This document shows, in pieces, positions 10,380 through 20,907 of a stretch of DNA of 64,000 nt. Both the position numbers and the translations under genes were made by a program. Every line of letters begins with the position of its first letter. Position 1 is the stretch's first letter. The stretch spans positions 35,630,198 through 35,694,197 of the forward strand of contig CM075937.1 of NCBI GenBank assembly GCA_038030265.1. The letters run 5' to 3'. This DNA comes from Corythucha ciliata. Lineage: Eukaryota > Arthropoda > Insecta > Hemiptera > Tingidae. Under the pieces are notes generated by a model. That model did no database searches and was not told where the DNA came from. It worked only from the letters and a program-made list of their open reading frames with translations.

Positions 10380-12490
10380 TGGCATTTTCTCAATTTTAGC
10401 CATGAATTAGCGATTTTTCCAAATTTTTGCCGCGTTCTAAAAGTGCTTTTACTCAATTTTAATCGCGAGTTTACCGCGTTGCCTCAGCTTTAGCCCTGAA
10501 TTAGCGCCGGATTTTCTCAAAATGATCACCTATTTATCGTTGAAATCGGCCATTTCAGCAGCGAATTGCCAGCGGCCATTGCTGCAGCTTCTTGTCCTTT
10601 TTAGCCACGAATTTTATCAATTTTAGCAGCGAATGAGTTCTTTATCTACCTACATTTTAGACGGGAATTAGCGGGTTTCTCAGCTTTAACTGTGAGTATT
10701 ACCACGTTTCCTCAATTTTTATTCACGAATTAGTGGCTTTTCTTAATTTGATTCGTGAATTTAGCGTTTTTTTTCATTTAATTTTAGCTGCAGATTATTC
10801 CTGAATTTTAGCCGCAAATTATTCACCGCTTTCACTCAATTTTAGCTCTGTGGCCTAGGGGTTCGTAGGGCCAACAATTTAAGGGAGTCCGTCGCCTAGC
10901 ACTAGGGCTCAATCAACGACGAATCTTGGATGAAGGGGAGAAAATTGGTTCGGATTTAAAATAATAATAAAGAGAGTTGGGTGGACACAATTATATTAAG
11001 TGGTCGAAATATTTTACAAGGGACTTATGACATAAAAATTATTTACTACGAACGGCTTATGACTAAGGTAAGTCCTAAAATATAACTTATTCTACACAAT
11101 CACTCACTATTTGTCTTTAGGTTGGCCAACCGGCGATTGATTACGTGTAGATGTCGTCCGAGGTTCTCTGGTGAAGGGAAAAGGGGGGAAATGCCACAAC
11201 CATGTTTGTATTTGGTATTTTGGGGAAAATATTAAATTTGGGAACAGATTGATTTCCTTTTTTCTTCCAGGGACGCGGGCTCTTTTCTTCGGCTTGGCCC
11301 CTTTCTTCTTGGCGGAGACCTGCCGCGGGAGTGTGTGGCGATCCGCGGGGCTTTTTTCTTTCTCCCCCTCCTTCTTCACAGCCTTCGTTATTTTTCTAAT
11401 TATTTATAATTCTAATAAAGAATTGGGTGATGCGGTGAGGGGTGAAACTATCACCGCGAATTTTAAATGTGTGCGTTTATAACGGTCACAGCTCCAAATT
11501 AGAGGAATTCCATAAAATCCGTGAAGTAGCGTCTTTCTCCATTTTAGCTGCTAATAAGCATTTTTTTTTCATTATTTGCCACTTTTCAAAAATTTGTCTT
11601 CATTTCAGCTGCGAAGTGAGCGTTTTCCATTAAATTTAGACGGGAATTAGCCGATTGTCTCAGTTAGCCCCCTCCCCTCAGAATAAAAGTTAGTTTTATG
11701 GTTTAATCACATGTATGATCCATGAATTAGCGGTTTTCTCAATTTTAGCATCACATTAGCACTTTTTCTCTACTTTTGACGTGAATTAGCACCATTTCTC
11801 AGTTTTAGCCGTAAATTATTTTATTAATTTTAGCGATGGATTGTGTTTTAATTTTAGCCCCGAATTAGCACATTTTCTAATATTTATCGGCGAATACCTA
11901 TATAAACGTCTTTTTCCATTTTAGTTGCGAGTGAGCGTTTTACTTCAATTTTAGGCGGGACTTGGAAGATTTTTTCACTTTCATCCACGTGAATAAGAGC
12001 TTTTTCTCAATGTCAGTCCGTTGTTGCCTCGAGAAACTACGAATTGGCGTTTTTAAACATGATAGTTGAGCCTGCTGAGCGATGGGCTGCAGCTTTTTCT
12101 TAATTTCATAGCAGCAAATCAGCATTTTTCCTCAATTATCGTCGCATATCAGTGTTTTTATGCATTTTTAGGCACAAATTAGTGATTTTTTTTCCTATGA
12201 ATCAGCGCTTTTTCGCAATTTCAAGCGCGAATAATAGAGCTTTTCCCAAACTAATAGAATAGTGTTTTTTGATGCGAATTTGCCCCAATGATTGAGAACG
12301 CCTTCTCAATTTTGTCTGACTGTCCCTGCCGTCATGGACCTATAGAAACTTGGGGTTAGCGTAGTTTTTCTGTTTTGCCGCGAAGTTGCCTTCAGATTGG
12401 TATTTTTTTCTTAATTTCTCTTTTTCTCAATATGCGACGCTAATCAACGCTTTAAAACCTATACAAATCCATATTTTCCATATTTAAGCT
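10380..12490 (+). repeat. S1 array, interrupted at 10860-11500
   Basis: S1-type units in + orientation run from about 10380 to 10850 and resume from about 11500 to 12490. The interruption contains unrelated DNA with a lysine-rich ORF on the minus strand. Confidence 0.7.
11107..11379 (-). pseudogene. Lysine-rich ORF, possible exon or gene fragment
   Basis: About 90 codons on the minus strand. The first half is strongly basic (VSAKKKGAKPKKRARVPGRKKE) and resembles the tail of histone H1-like or other chromatin or ribosomal proteins; the second half is not basic. There is an in-frame stop shortly upstream and no ATG at the expected place (the listed start is GTG). It sits in DNA that interrupts an S1 array, so it could be a captured exon or chance. 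I do not recognise the protein. Confidence 0.2.
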
Positions 12491-12926
12491 TTTCGGTCCC
12501 CTCCCCCCTTGAATGGTGGCCTTGGCTCGGACTGCCCCCCAAGCCCTTTTGTCGATGCACTACTACCTATACACACTCGTTTAGTTATACGTTTATCGGG
12601 TATACGCGTCACAAGACCCTTATTTTTCCCCCTCAATTTTGTTTTTCTCGTTCACTATTTTTTGGCTGGGTGGTTGGGGTAGGGACTGGAGGGGCTTGAA
12701 ACAGTTACCGCCAAGTGATAAGTCCTGGGTACTGGTTTAGTTATGAGAGTAAGTATGTATAAGACATCTTAATTAAACTTGCTAAAAACTGTATGCGTAC
12801 GATTCCTATTCCACCACTGTAAACCCTCATTTATATTTGCCGATAATGCATAAAGGTGCTAGGGAAGAGTTTTAGAAACACACTATGCCAACATTTTCAA
12901 TTAATTTCGATGCAGTATTGCGATCA
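12491..12926. other. No gene seen
   Basis: Unstructured AT-rich sequence with pyrimidine patches. No supportable ORF or RNA. Confidence 0.35.
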
Positions 12927-13335
12927 GGGGGTTATAATAGACAAATGAAACACATGTGAGACAGGCGCGTAGCCAGGATTTCTGGAGGGGGGGGGGGTCC
13001 GATGTAGGTCCTGTGCGGCGGGGGGGAGTATTTCCACTCGATGCCTACTCTTTTCAGTTTTTAACTACATATTATTATTATTATTATCATTATTGTGCGA
13101 TATTATTCCAACGCGTGAGCGGAGAAATTGAAAATAAAAAGTCTCCTTCAGAACATGGGAAATAAATCTGAAATTTCTGGGGGGGGGGGGTTCGGACCCG
13201 GTGGACCCCCCCCCCCTGGCTACGCGCCTGATGTGAGACGAGATTGACTTTGACAGATAAAATGTATGAACAAATGGCTGTCGAATTCATTCTCACCACG
13301 TCTCACACGTGTTTCACTTTTCTATTACAACCCCC
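12927..13335. mobile_element. Foldback element hosting a hAT-type MITE
   Basis: Outer inverted repeats: GGGGGTTATAATAGACAAATG at the left (12927 on) matches the reverse complement of the right end (to 13335, with a few substitutions), and the match continues through a GAAACACATGTGAGAC motif. The two halves are separated by the insertion at 12962-13230. The arms keep enough similarity to pair. Confidence 0.7.
12962..13230. mobile_element. hAT-type MITE with 8-bp target duplication
   Basis: A 269-bp insert with inverted ends CAGGCGCGTAGCCAGG and CCTGGCTACGCGCCTG, flanked on both sides by ATGTGAGA (12954-12961 and 13231-13238). The 8-bp duplication and CAG...CTG ends are typical of hAT elements. 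Subterminal G/C homopolymers and an ATT microsatellite fill the middle. It is non-autonomous. Confidence 0.88.
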
Positions 13336-13370
13336 AGATGACTCAAAAGTTGAAAAAAATAAAATGTAAA

Positions 13371-13763
13371 TGTTCCGACAGCAGCCTGTCGGGAAAAGTG
13401 CATTTCATTCATGCGACAATCGAGTCAAACCTCATAAGTTAGAACGATATCAATCAACTATGAATGACATTTAGGCCGTGGTATAGAAAGTCAAAATCAT
13501 AAAATCGTGTTTCTTTTTACCGCAGGCCCCTTTTTTTGGCACCAACTGAGGGGGAACAAAATGATGAAAATGAAACACAGTCGGTTTGGTTGCCTATACG
13601 ATATGGGAAGGTGGACTCTTGTTAGAGGAGTTATTTGCAATTAAAATCTTTATCCCGGCCTAAATTTCATTCATAATTGATTGATATCGTTCTAACTTAT
13701 GAGGTTTGACTCGATTGTCGCATGAATGAAATGCACTTTTCCCGACAGGCTGCTGTCGGAACA
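13371..13763. mobile_element. Foldback element with hairpin ends and AGTGCATTTCATT
   Basis: A 393-bp element with inverted arms of about 108 bp (13371-13478 and 13655-13763). Each arm begins with its own small palindrome CCGACAGCAGCCTGTCGG, followed by AGTGCATTTCATTCATG. The same word and a similar palindrome mark the larger elements at 36.7, 56.6 and 61.6 kb, so this is probably a short member or relative of that family. Confidence 0.75.
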
Positions 13764-14335
13764 AAACTTTTTTCAGGTTACGTTAATTTTCAGATCAGTT
13801 AAATTAGGTTAAATGGCATGTCACAATTTCACCATTGCGCAATGCGGAGTGCCTGGGTTCGAATCCGAAACAATTTTTTTTTAATTTTTTTTTGTTCCTC
13901 CCTTTTTGGCCCACCTCAGGATTTTTTACTCAATATTTATTAGGCTGTAGGCAAATCAAATAAAAGAGACGGCTCAAAATTCAGTGTCAATGAAATTTTT
14001 TGGTAATTGGGTGGTCCAGTAAGGCATAGCGTTAATTTAATAGCTCCCCTCCGCCGAGAACTCCCCTGCCATATCAACGGATTTGGTTCACAAGGGTCTC
14101 ATACGAAAGCGCGTTCATTTTTCATTACTCGTGTCAATTTTGGGGGCAATTGCAGCAACAGCCGTGCGGTAGCGAATTTTCAACTAATTCAAACCCCTCT
14201 TTCACACCGTTCCCGTGGACCGATTCATCTGGATCACGAACTCGTCCGAGATATTCACGCTATTGATTTTTAGACCAAATTTGGTTGCCCTAAGTAAAAA
14301 ATTGCGACCGTGATCGTGCTAACAAGCGAGGGGCC
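13764..14335. other. No gene; isolated Pol III box B-like word
   Basis: GGTTCGAATCC at 13856-13866 is a good box B, but no cloverleaf can be drawn around it. The ORF at 14007-14273 has no recognisable features. Confidence 0.3.
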
Positions 14336-14473
14336 ATATATATATATATAGCAAATCGAGCCGACCTCGGATTCGTGTTCTAGGGGTTCTGAAACGTGAA
14401 AAAAAAGTATCACAACCCATAAGTGCGACCATCAGGGCGAGACCAATAGTGCATTTTTTGAATGAAATGCACT
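14336..14473 (-). mobile_element. Solo end of the AGTGCATTTCATT element family
   Basis: A reverse-orientation copy of the left end of the element at 36724: TA-dinucleotide tract, a GATTCGTGTTCTAG word, TTCTGAAACGTGAAAAAA, GACCAATAGTGCATTTTT, then AATGAAATGCACT. Only this end remains; no tandem units follow. Confidence 0.7.
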
Positions 14474-15319
14474 AAAAGGAAGAAAGAGCTATGAATAAAA
14501 GCGCGAGAGTAAGGTAGAGAGTCGGACTACTTGCGCCACCATCTTGTTTTCTTGGGTCAGGCCTGAACGAAGTGATTATACATAGAGGGCCTTGGTTCCG
14601 GTCGACTTTCGTCAGCTTGACAAGCTACCCTGAGTTGCGCTTTAAGGGCCTCAAGCCATGCCAGCCAAACACCATGATATAGAAAGCAGAGTGTATGGGC
14701 GAGCCTTGCCGAAAGTTCTGGTGCAGACAGCATTATATGGTTTTCCCTTCCAACCATGCGTGATGTTTCCCTTATAAAGAATACCTCGATATTAATTCCA
14801 CAGGGGGGGAAGGGGGGGCGCCAAAATTAATTCCCCCCTCCCCAAGAAGTAGCCTTCGCTACAGCCCTGGATGCGATGCGTTCTTAACGAGACATGCAAA
14901 ATAATAAAACACAATATTGACCACAGTGATATAAATTTTTCGATTAAACAACAAAGCCCATTCATCACAGTACAAGTTCGTGAGAGACTGGTACAACTAT
15001 ATAAAGCAATTCATGAATGTGAAGAGAGGTAACTCCTCGCGGACGTTGATCCAACGTCCATATAAAATATAATATACATGCTAAGAGTAACGGCTATTAC
15101 TCAGAGTGAGTTATGGTATGTTGAGTAATGCTCTTACAATCTGAACACCAAGCCATTTACACGAGCGATGAAGTTTGGAACAATATAAGGCCCCCCTCTG
15201 GATCTGATCCTGCGCGGCGAATCTATATCGACAAGTGTGTTGTCAGTGTGCGTCCGATGATGTTGAACGAGGCTAATTATAATGGAATCCATCTCCTTAT
15301 ACCGGTTGTCCCTCTGTGA
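14474..15319. other. No gene seen
   Basis: Short ORFs only (for example minus 14557-14757), with no motif that I recognise. Poly-G/C patch near 14810. Confidence 0.35.
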
Positions 15320-15645
15320 ATGCTCCGCGCCAAACTTTCAGAACTAAGTACAACCAAATTACTTTGCAGTCTCCTCTTTAATACGTCGAATGCATTTCGG
15401 GCACAACTGTGACCCCTCATCAGCAACTGACACCTTCTACTGCAAGTAACACAACTCACCATACTTGGTTGTAACACAACCACAAGTAACACAACTCACC
15501 CATACTTGGTTGTGTTACTTGCAGTAGAAGGTGTCAGTTACTGATGAGGGGTCACAGTTGTGCCCGAAATGCATTCGACGTATTAAAGAGGAGACTGCAA
15601 AGTAATTTGGTTGTACTTAGTTCTGAAAAGTTTGGCGCGGAGCAT
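15320..15645. repeat. 326-bp near-perfect palindrome next to zinc-finger ORF
   Basis: The left arm starts ATGCTCCGCGCCAAACTTT at 15320 and the right arm ends with the reverse complement at 15645. Arms are about 150 bp, with only a few mismatches or small indels; the centre holds short repeats of ACACAACTCACC and TACTTGGTTG. The arms are Cys-rich in one frame (CVTCSRRCQLL). Confidence 0.85.
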
Positions 15646-16201
15646 GAACGAGGCCAAGTTTCTTGCCTTTGTACGTTCGAATAAATATCCAATAAGGTCC
15701 CGGTTTCGGGCGCACTTGTACCCACAGTGATGTGGACAAGCGTACTGTTTCTCGCCAGTATGCGTTCGAATATGTACAATAGGTAAGGGTCGACTTTGTG
15801 GCGGAGTTGTACCCACAGTGGTGTGGATAAGCGCATGGTTTCTCGTCAGTATCTGTTCGCAGATGTGGAACAAGAGAGGACTTATGACTGCCTTGGAAGT
15901 TCCAGTGTGAGCAATTGAATGGTTTCTCTCCTGTGTGCGTTCGAAGATGCTTAACAAGGCCGCTCTTCTCTACGGCCACATACTTACAATACGAGCATTG
16001 AAAGCGTTTCTCGCCCGTGTGTTTTCGAAGATGTCTGACAAGATTTCTCCTATTTGGGCTGTAGTACTGGCAGTATAAGCACAGTTGAACATTTGCATTA
16101 TCGGGCATACTCGGGCAAAAAACTTCCATCCAGAAACTGTCTGTGCAAAGTCTACAGTCTACTGAAGCGGAGGAAGTTGAGGACGACAACTTGACGAACA
16201 A
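15617..16201 (-). pseudogene. Degenerate C2H2 zinc-finger protein ORF
   Basis: The minus-strand ORF from ATG at 16201. Two intact C2H2 fingers are visible (CLYCQ...HLRKH and CSYCK...HLRTH, both C-x2-C-x12-H-x3-H, joined by HTGEKRF and HTGEKPF linkers). The next finger has lost its second Cys and last His (CSHW, RTD). After that the frame shifts: finger-like text (HIRTHTGEKQYACPHHCGY) continues in a second frame around 15700-15790. The 3' end runs into the palindrome. C2H2 arrays bind DNA or RNA, but here at least one frameshift argues for a pseudogene or a rapidly decaying copy. An assembly error is also possible. Confidence 0.65.
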
Positions 16202-16543
16202 TCGAAAATGACTCAGAGGCGGGTGGTTTCACTACAAAACTCTGTCATTGCACAACTGTTTCATACACAACTATTTTAAACACAACTGTATCTTTACACA
16301 ACTCTTATCACAAAATGGAATAATCTTGTACTTATTAGTCTGGGAAAAGCAATATTGTTGCACAGACAGATTACCGCTGATTTGAACACTTTTCCACTGC
16401 AAAATATCCCCTCAGAAACTCAGATTGAATTTAATTTTACGCGTTAAGGGAAAGGTAGGTGGTGTTCAATTTTTCTAGCACTCATTGCACAGCTTGCTGG
16501 GAGTAAATGCTGTCCGCAGAACTATTTTCAAGCAAGCTCCAAA
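16202..16543. other. No gene seen
   Basis: Possible promoter side of the zinc-finger ORF: contains repeated CACAACT words at 16251-16305. Nothing else supportable. Confidence 0.3.
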
Positions 16544-16815
16544 TACAGTGTGACAAAAATTTTTGGGTGAAAGTAGACCTAATTTGCAACCGAAATCACC
16601 ATTATACACCATGGTCCGAAAGGCAAAAACCTTTGAGATATTATTTTTTTTAACGATTTTTAAGGCTTACATAATTTTTTTAAACCAACTGCGAGAAACT
16701 CGCATTCAATTTGAATTTTTGCAACTTTTGGTGATGGATTCGGAAAGAGCACACTATTTCCTGTCAGGATTAGCCATTTTCGATAGACGTTAACTATTTT
16801 ATGTGCACACAAATT
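16544..16815 (+). mobile_element. Interspersed repeat R1, copy 1 (transposon end)
   Basis: Closely similar to 29849-30128 over about 270 bp (shared words ACACCATGGTCCGAAA, GGTGATGGATTCGGAAAGAG, GCCATTTTCGATAGACG). Copy 2 starts TACAGGGTGG, like the transposons at 57597 and 62889, so both are probably end fragments of that superfamily. No intact coding sequence. Confidence 0.7.
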
Positions 16816-18015
16816 ATTTTATTTAACCGTTACTGCGGCTTTAAACACTATGGCTCACTGGCTGAATTGAGATTTTCTAACGTTAGGTATTTGCCGGTTT
16901 ATGGGCGGGAAACGCTCATTCCGTATGAGTCATCACTCATCAGCGTAGCGGAATTCACCCTTTGCTAGGTGAACTGCATTCACTTTACCCTCGCGACTAT
17001 AAATGGTCAATATAAATACGGTTGTTCGAAAGTAAAAATTACATTTAGACCTCCCAATCTAAACCATCTTGCAGGAAATGCCATTCAAAAAAGCGATATT
17101 GTGCTATTCGGCCCCCTTGAACAGGCTTCGCGGGCAATAAATCGGGAATTTGTCCGCTGAATCTGGTTGACGAATAATTATAACTAGCCCCCACCCGGAC
17201 CGTATTTTTTGTTCAAAAAACATGGAATATTCAATTTAAATTGACCAATTGGTCCTCAATAGCTAGCATAAGTCCTAATTGAAACGTTCTCTCAACCAAA
17301 TTCATTGCATGTTAGTCGTACCAACGCAATTTGTGACTTTCCATTTCTCAACCCTTCTTTTTTCACCCCCTCGCTAATCTCCAAAGGTATTCTTCACCCC
17401 CCCTCCGAATTTCAAGACGTTCCTACACCACTAGAAGATAAGGAATCTGAGTTTTCGTCGTCCTAACCCCTGTGTTAACTTCGGGATAGGCGAAAAACCG
17501 TTCATTTTTTGGGTTTTAGGCGAATAACTTCTTTCCTATGCATCCTAGCTGAACGATAGCTATGTTCATATTAGTAGATTACAAAATACTCTAAATTATT
17601 CACCCTTTGGGTCTTTTTTTGTGCAACCAACATCAACGGAGCTATGAATCGCCAACAAAGAAGTAAAATCAAAACAAAGTTACGCACAATTTTCAGTTGT
17701 AATTCTTGTACCGTTCAGTGAGAGCAGTCGGTTTTATAAAGGCCCCGTTTACATTAGGCTACTAATAATGCGCAACCAGTAGTAAGGCTCTATGTACGTT
17801 CTTATGAGTACTGACAGTCCACCATGTTTGGTCCGCCCCTCCACATAGGGATCAAACAAATTTGATATCTCTCATTCGCTGCTCCGGTCATGTAGGTTAG
17901 GGTACGCTCACCAGCCAATCACAAGCCCTCCCCTTTCTAAAGGACCACATATGGCGGATATTGTCAGTACCTGTGTGTTACTATAGGTTCTCTACCAGTA
18001 GCAAGCTATAGCCCG
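16816..18015. other. No gene; possible Harbinger-like MITE end
   Basis: No convincing ORF. GGCCCCGTTTACATTAG at about 17743 is a typical sort of PIF/Harbinger MITE terminus, but I could not place its partner with confidence. Confidence 0.3.
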
Positions 18016-18437
18016 TCAAGTTAAACGCGGACCGTTTTTCATGTAATTTTCAGTCTCAACCAGGGCATTCTGTACATCGTCGCGAGCATCCATTATATTC
18101 GATTTCATCGAATAGATAATAGTGTCATCTGCAAATGATGCGACGTCAGCGTTTTGCGGACGTGGGAAGTCAGTCGTATATTTACGATGAAGAGCGTTGG
18201 GGACAGTACCGTACCTTGAGGGGTTCCTGCTCGAATAGGTTTTGTTCTAGAAATGCTGTCGTTTATCCTGATATAGAAGGACCTTTGGTCAAGGAAGGAG
18301 CACAATAGTTCGTACAAGTATTTGGGGAGCCCTGCTTTTTTCAGTTTGTATTTCAGCCCGACATGCCAAACCTTATCAAAGGCTTTTTCGAGGTCTATAC
18401 ATATTATGGGTCGTTCTTGACAACTAATCACGATCAA
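18016..18437 (-). pseudogene. Non-LTR retrotransposon reverse transcriptase fragment
   Basis: The minus-strand ORF carries reverse transcriptase blocks: DLEKAFDKVWH, then GLPKYLYELLCSFL, then AGTPQGTVLSPTLF. The catalytic FADD box (ASFADDTIIYS) follows in a different frame, so there is a small deletion near 18200. The reading then ends at TGA 18016-18018. The order and wording match jockey/CR1-type LINEs. About 140 codons of the palm remain; the endonuclease and 3' tail are absent. The downstream border (TATAGCCCGTCAAG) also ends the element at 49652-49871. Confidence 0.88.
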
Positions 18438-18780
18438 CTTTAAACGAGATCAATTTTGTTGGTGAAAATGGTCCTAAAGGTAAGCTAATGCGCTACTGCT
18501 AGTGAGCTACTCCGTAAGATTGAAATATCGAAGCGACAACTTTTTATATTTCTTGTAATTTCTGTTTGGTACTAAATTTACTGGCAGCGACTGAAAGTCG
18601 AGCATGCTCAACTCGGCGCTACTAGTAGCTAGTTATATCTGAGCGGGAGTTTTTGCTTCTGTGCTCAGTTGCTCGTGTGCAAATGGAGGAAGACAAAGAA
18701 TATTATAATTTTTTCTCGCGAGGGCAATTTTAATTGAAATGTTCCTCCCTATTGACTTGGGGGAGGGGGTTGTCTGAAAA
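18438..18780. other. No gene seen
   Basis: No supported coding sequence; a 16-codon ATG ORF at 18683 (MEEDKEYYNFF) is too short to call. Confidence 0.3.
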
Positions 18781-19130
18781 AAACCGCTCAAGTGCTGTTC
18801 GTGGGGAATAGCCGCTGCTAAAATTGTTGAATCATGCTCTTACGGGTGCAAATTTGAGAAAAATCAATTATTCACGGATAAAATTGAGAAAATTCACTAC
18901 CTATGTAATTATTTATGGCTAACATTTTAAAAAAGTGCCAATTCACGGATAAATGCGGGAAGCAGGCACGCTAGAAACAGAAAAAAAATATAAAAGAGGC
19001 TAATTCACGACAGCAATTGAGAAAAATCGCTAATTAGCAGCAAAAATAAGGAACGGTAACATGCGGCTAAAATGGATAAAAATAGATAATTACTAATGAA
19101 AATGTAAAATTCTCGGTTTCTGGGGGTAAA
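18781..19130 (-). repeat. S1 array, reverse orientation
   Basis: About ten diverged S1 units (AAATTGAGAAAAATC then GCTAATTAGCAGC-type words). Confidence 0.65.
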
Positions 19131-20780
19131 TTCGGCAATAATTTAAGGCAACATAAATTAGCGGGCTTGGTCCTTCCTTGAGAGTTACCCTTGACCCTCC
19201 AGCCCATCACCAATTTCATTCGAATAGATGAAACAAACTCGTCCACTTAGTGGCGCGTCAAAGTGGTCTTGAGAGCTGAGGCCCTTACGTAACAACTGTT
19301 TGCGTGTTAACTTCTGTAAGAAAAAACGACAACGATCGAGATTGATTAAAATTGTGAGAACTATACTTATAACAATCCTAGACGTAACCCATGCAAATCA
19401 CATACAGAGTTCTGACATTTTAAATTCAAACAATTCAGTGAATGTGATCGTGTTGTCATTTCCGATCAACCCAGGAAAGTGGAATAAATCTTATAGGACA
19501 CCACAGTCCTGTGCACCAGTGTCAGTGCACAGGACACCACAATAGATCTTATAGGTTGAGTTCGTAGAAGATAGTTTCTTTTGGGCTTACCTGCCCATTT
19601 TTACCGAGTGGGGGGGGGGGAGTGCAAGACACAGTCACCGAGCACACGTCAGAGTCAGAGGGCACGGTTATAAAATGTCATCAATTTTTGTTACCCACCA
19701 GATTTCCCTTGACTTTTGGCTTGGCTAACAACCTGTGTCTTGACTGCTAGATTGTGTTCTGAATGAATATTTATTTTTAGTTACGTTTTCTTGTTATTTA
19801 TTTTATTAATTTTGTAGTAAAGTTTTTTTTCTGTACAGAAATCTCATAAATATATGTTCTCGTATTTCTATACTTTGGTATATTCACATCAACAATAAGC
19901 AACTTTTTTTCCGCTTTTTCGCTATTTACGAAAGTCCTACATGTTTTATACAAGCTTATCACAAAATTTCAACAACATAAACACACCTAATGACTATGAT
20001 TCGTTTGTACACGATTAAAAATAAATAAAGAAAATGCGGGTAAGACTATTGCTCCCATTTTTCATGCACAAATTTTGTCCGTTTCCATACCATTTCAATT
20101 AAGTTGTTTTATAAAAATTATTATTAATATTTTAAAATGGAAAAAGTGCACTTTTTCTTATCACTTTGGTTAGGAGATCTCAGGTCTTATGAGGAACCAA
20201 GTTTTTTCTCATTTGTTCAAAGTGCGGGCAAAAAAAAAACCGGAAGACAAAATAATCAAAAAATCAGTCATAAATAATTTCTTAAATAATATTAAAAGAA
20301 AAAGGACTATTTGTTAAACATATAAATCGTATCAGGTACTTAAATTAAAATAAAATAAACTACACGGGATGAGGTTCTTAAGTACTTTCAAGCAGAAGTT
20401 TCACTTCATTTCTTCGTGATTTTCGATAAATCTAGACGATGTAAAGCACGTAGGGGCAGTCTTATGATTTACCATACGTTCACTTATAAATCGAAGAAGG
20501 GATTTTTTTTTTTTCAACAACGAGAGGTGTCTATGACCGTAATGTGTAACAGTAACTACACCCCACCAATTAATAATTATCACAGAAGTCCCACTCGTGC
20601 CAATCAGGGACTATGTTATTATCAGAGAACTATCAAAACGAAATCAGTCGCCCATTTTCTTTCTTTCCTATAATAAGGTTGAAAGAATTCGACGGGTTCA
20701 TTCCCATTTTCAGGACGATGTAAGGGACTTAGTAAGGCACATAATTTTCCTTTTTTTTTTTTTTTCCGACCTCGTTTGAA
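19131..20780. other. AT-rich region downstream of cytohesin
   Basis: No coding evidence. A short inverted repeat GTCCTGTGCAC / GTGCACAGGAC lies at 19506-19534. The AT-rich part 19750-20400 holds several TTTATT words (AATAAA on the minus strand) and could be extended 3' UTR of the cytohesin gene. Confidence 0.35.
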
Positions 20781-20907
20781 TTAACTTTTATTGCCGTGGT
20801 GGTGGTGGTGATGATGATGGTGGTGATGGTGGTGGGCGTTGGTTTTTTGGGCCTTTTTCTTACGAGCGGCCAACATGTCGTAGAAGGGGTTGTGACTTAT
20901 GCTCTGC
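20781..20907 (-). CDS. step: Cytohesin last exon with 13-His tail
   Basis: Encodes the conserved [20 protein letters not shown], then TNA, thirteen consecutive His (20834-20796 on the minus strand; codons CAC and CAT mixed), then GNKS and TAA. The family's C-terminus normally ends soon after the polybasic segment. The reading frame is fixed by the conserved upstream words, so the His run is coding if the stop is right. AATAAA (20792-20787) overlaps the last codons and could act as the polyadenylation signal. Confidence 0.92.

Noticed and set aside
13856..13866. Box B word GGTTCGAATCC
   Set aside because: No acceptor, D or anticodon stem can be drawn around it, so not called as tRNA.
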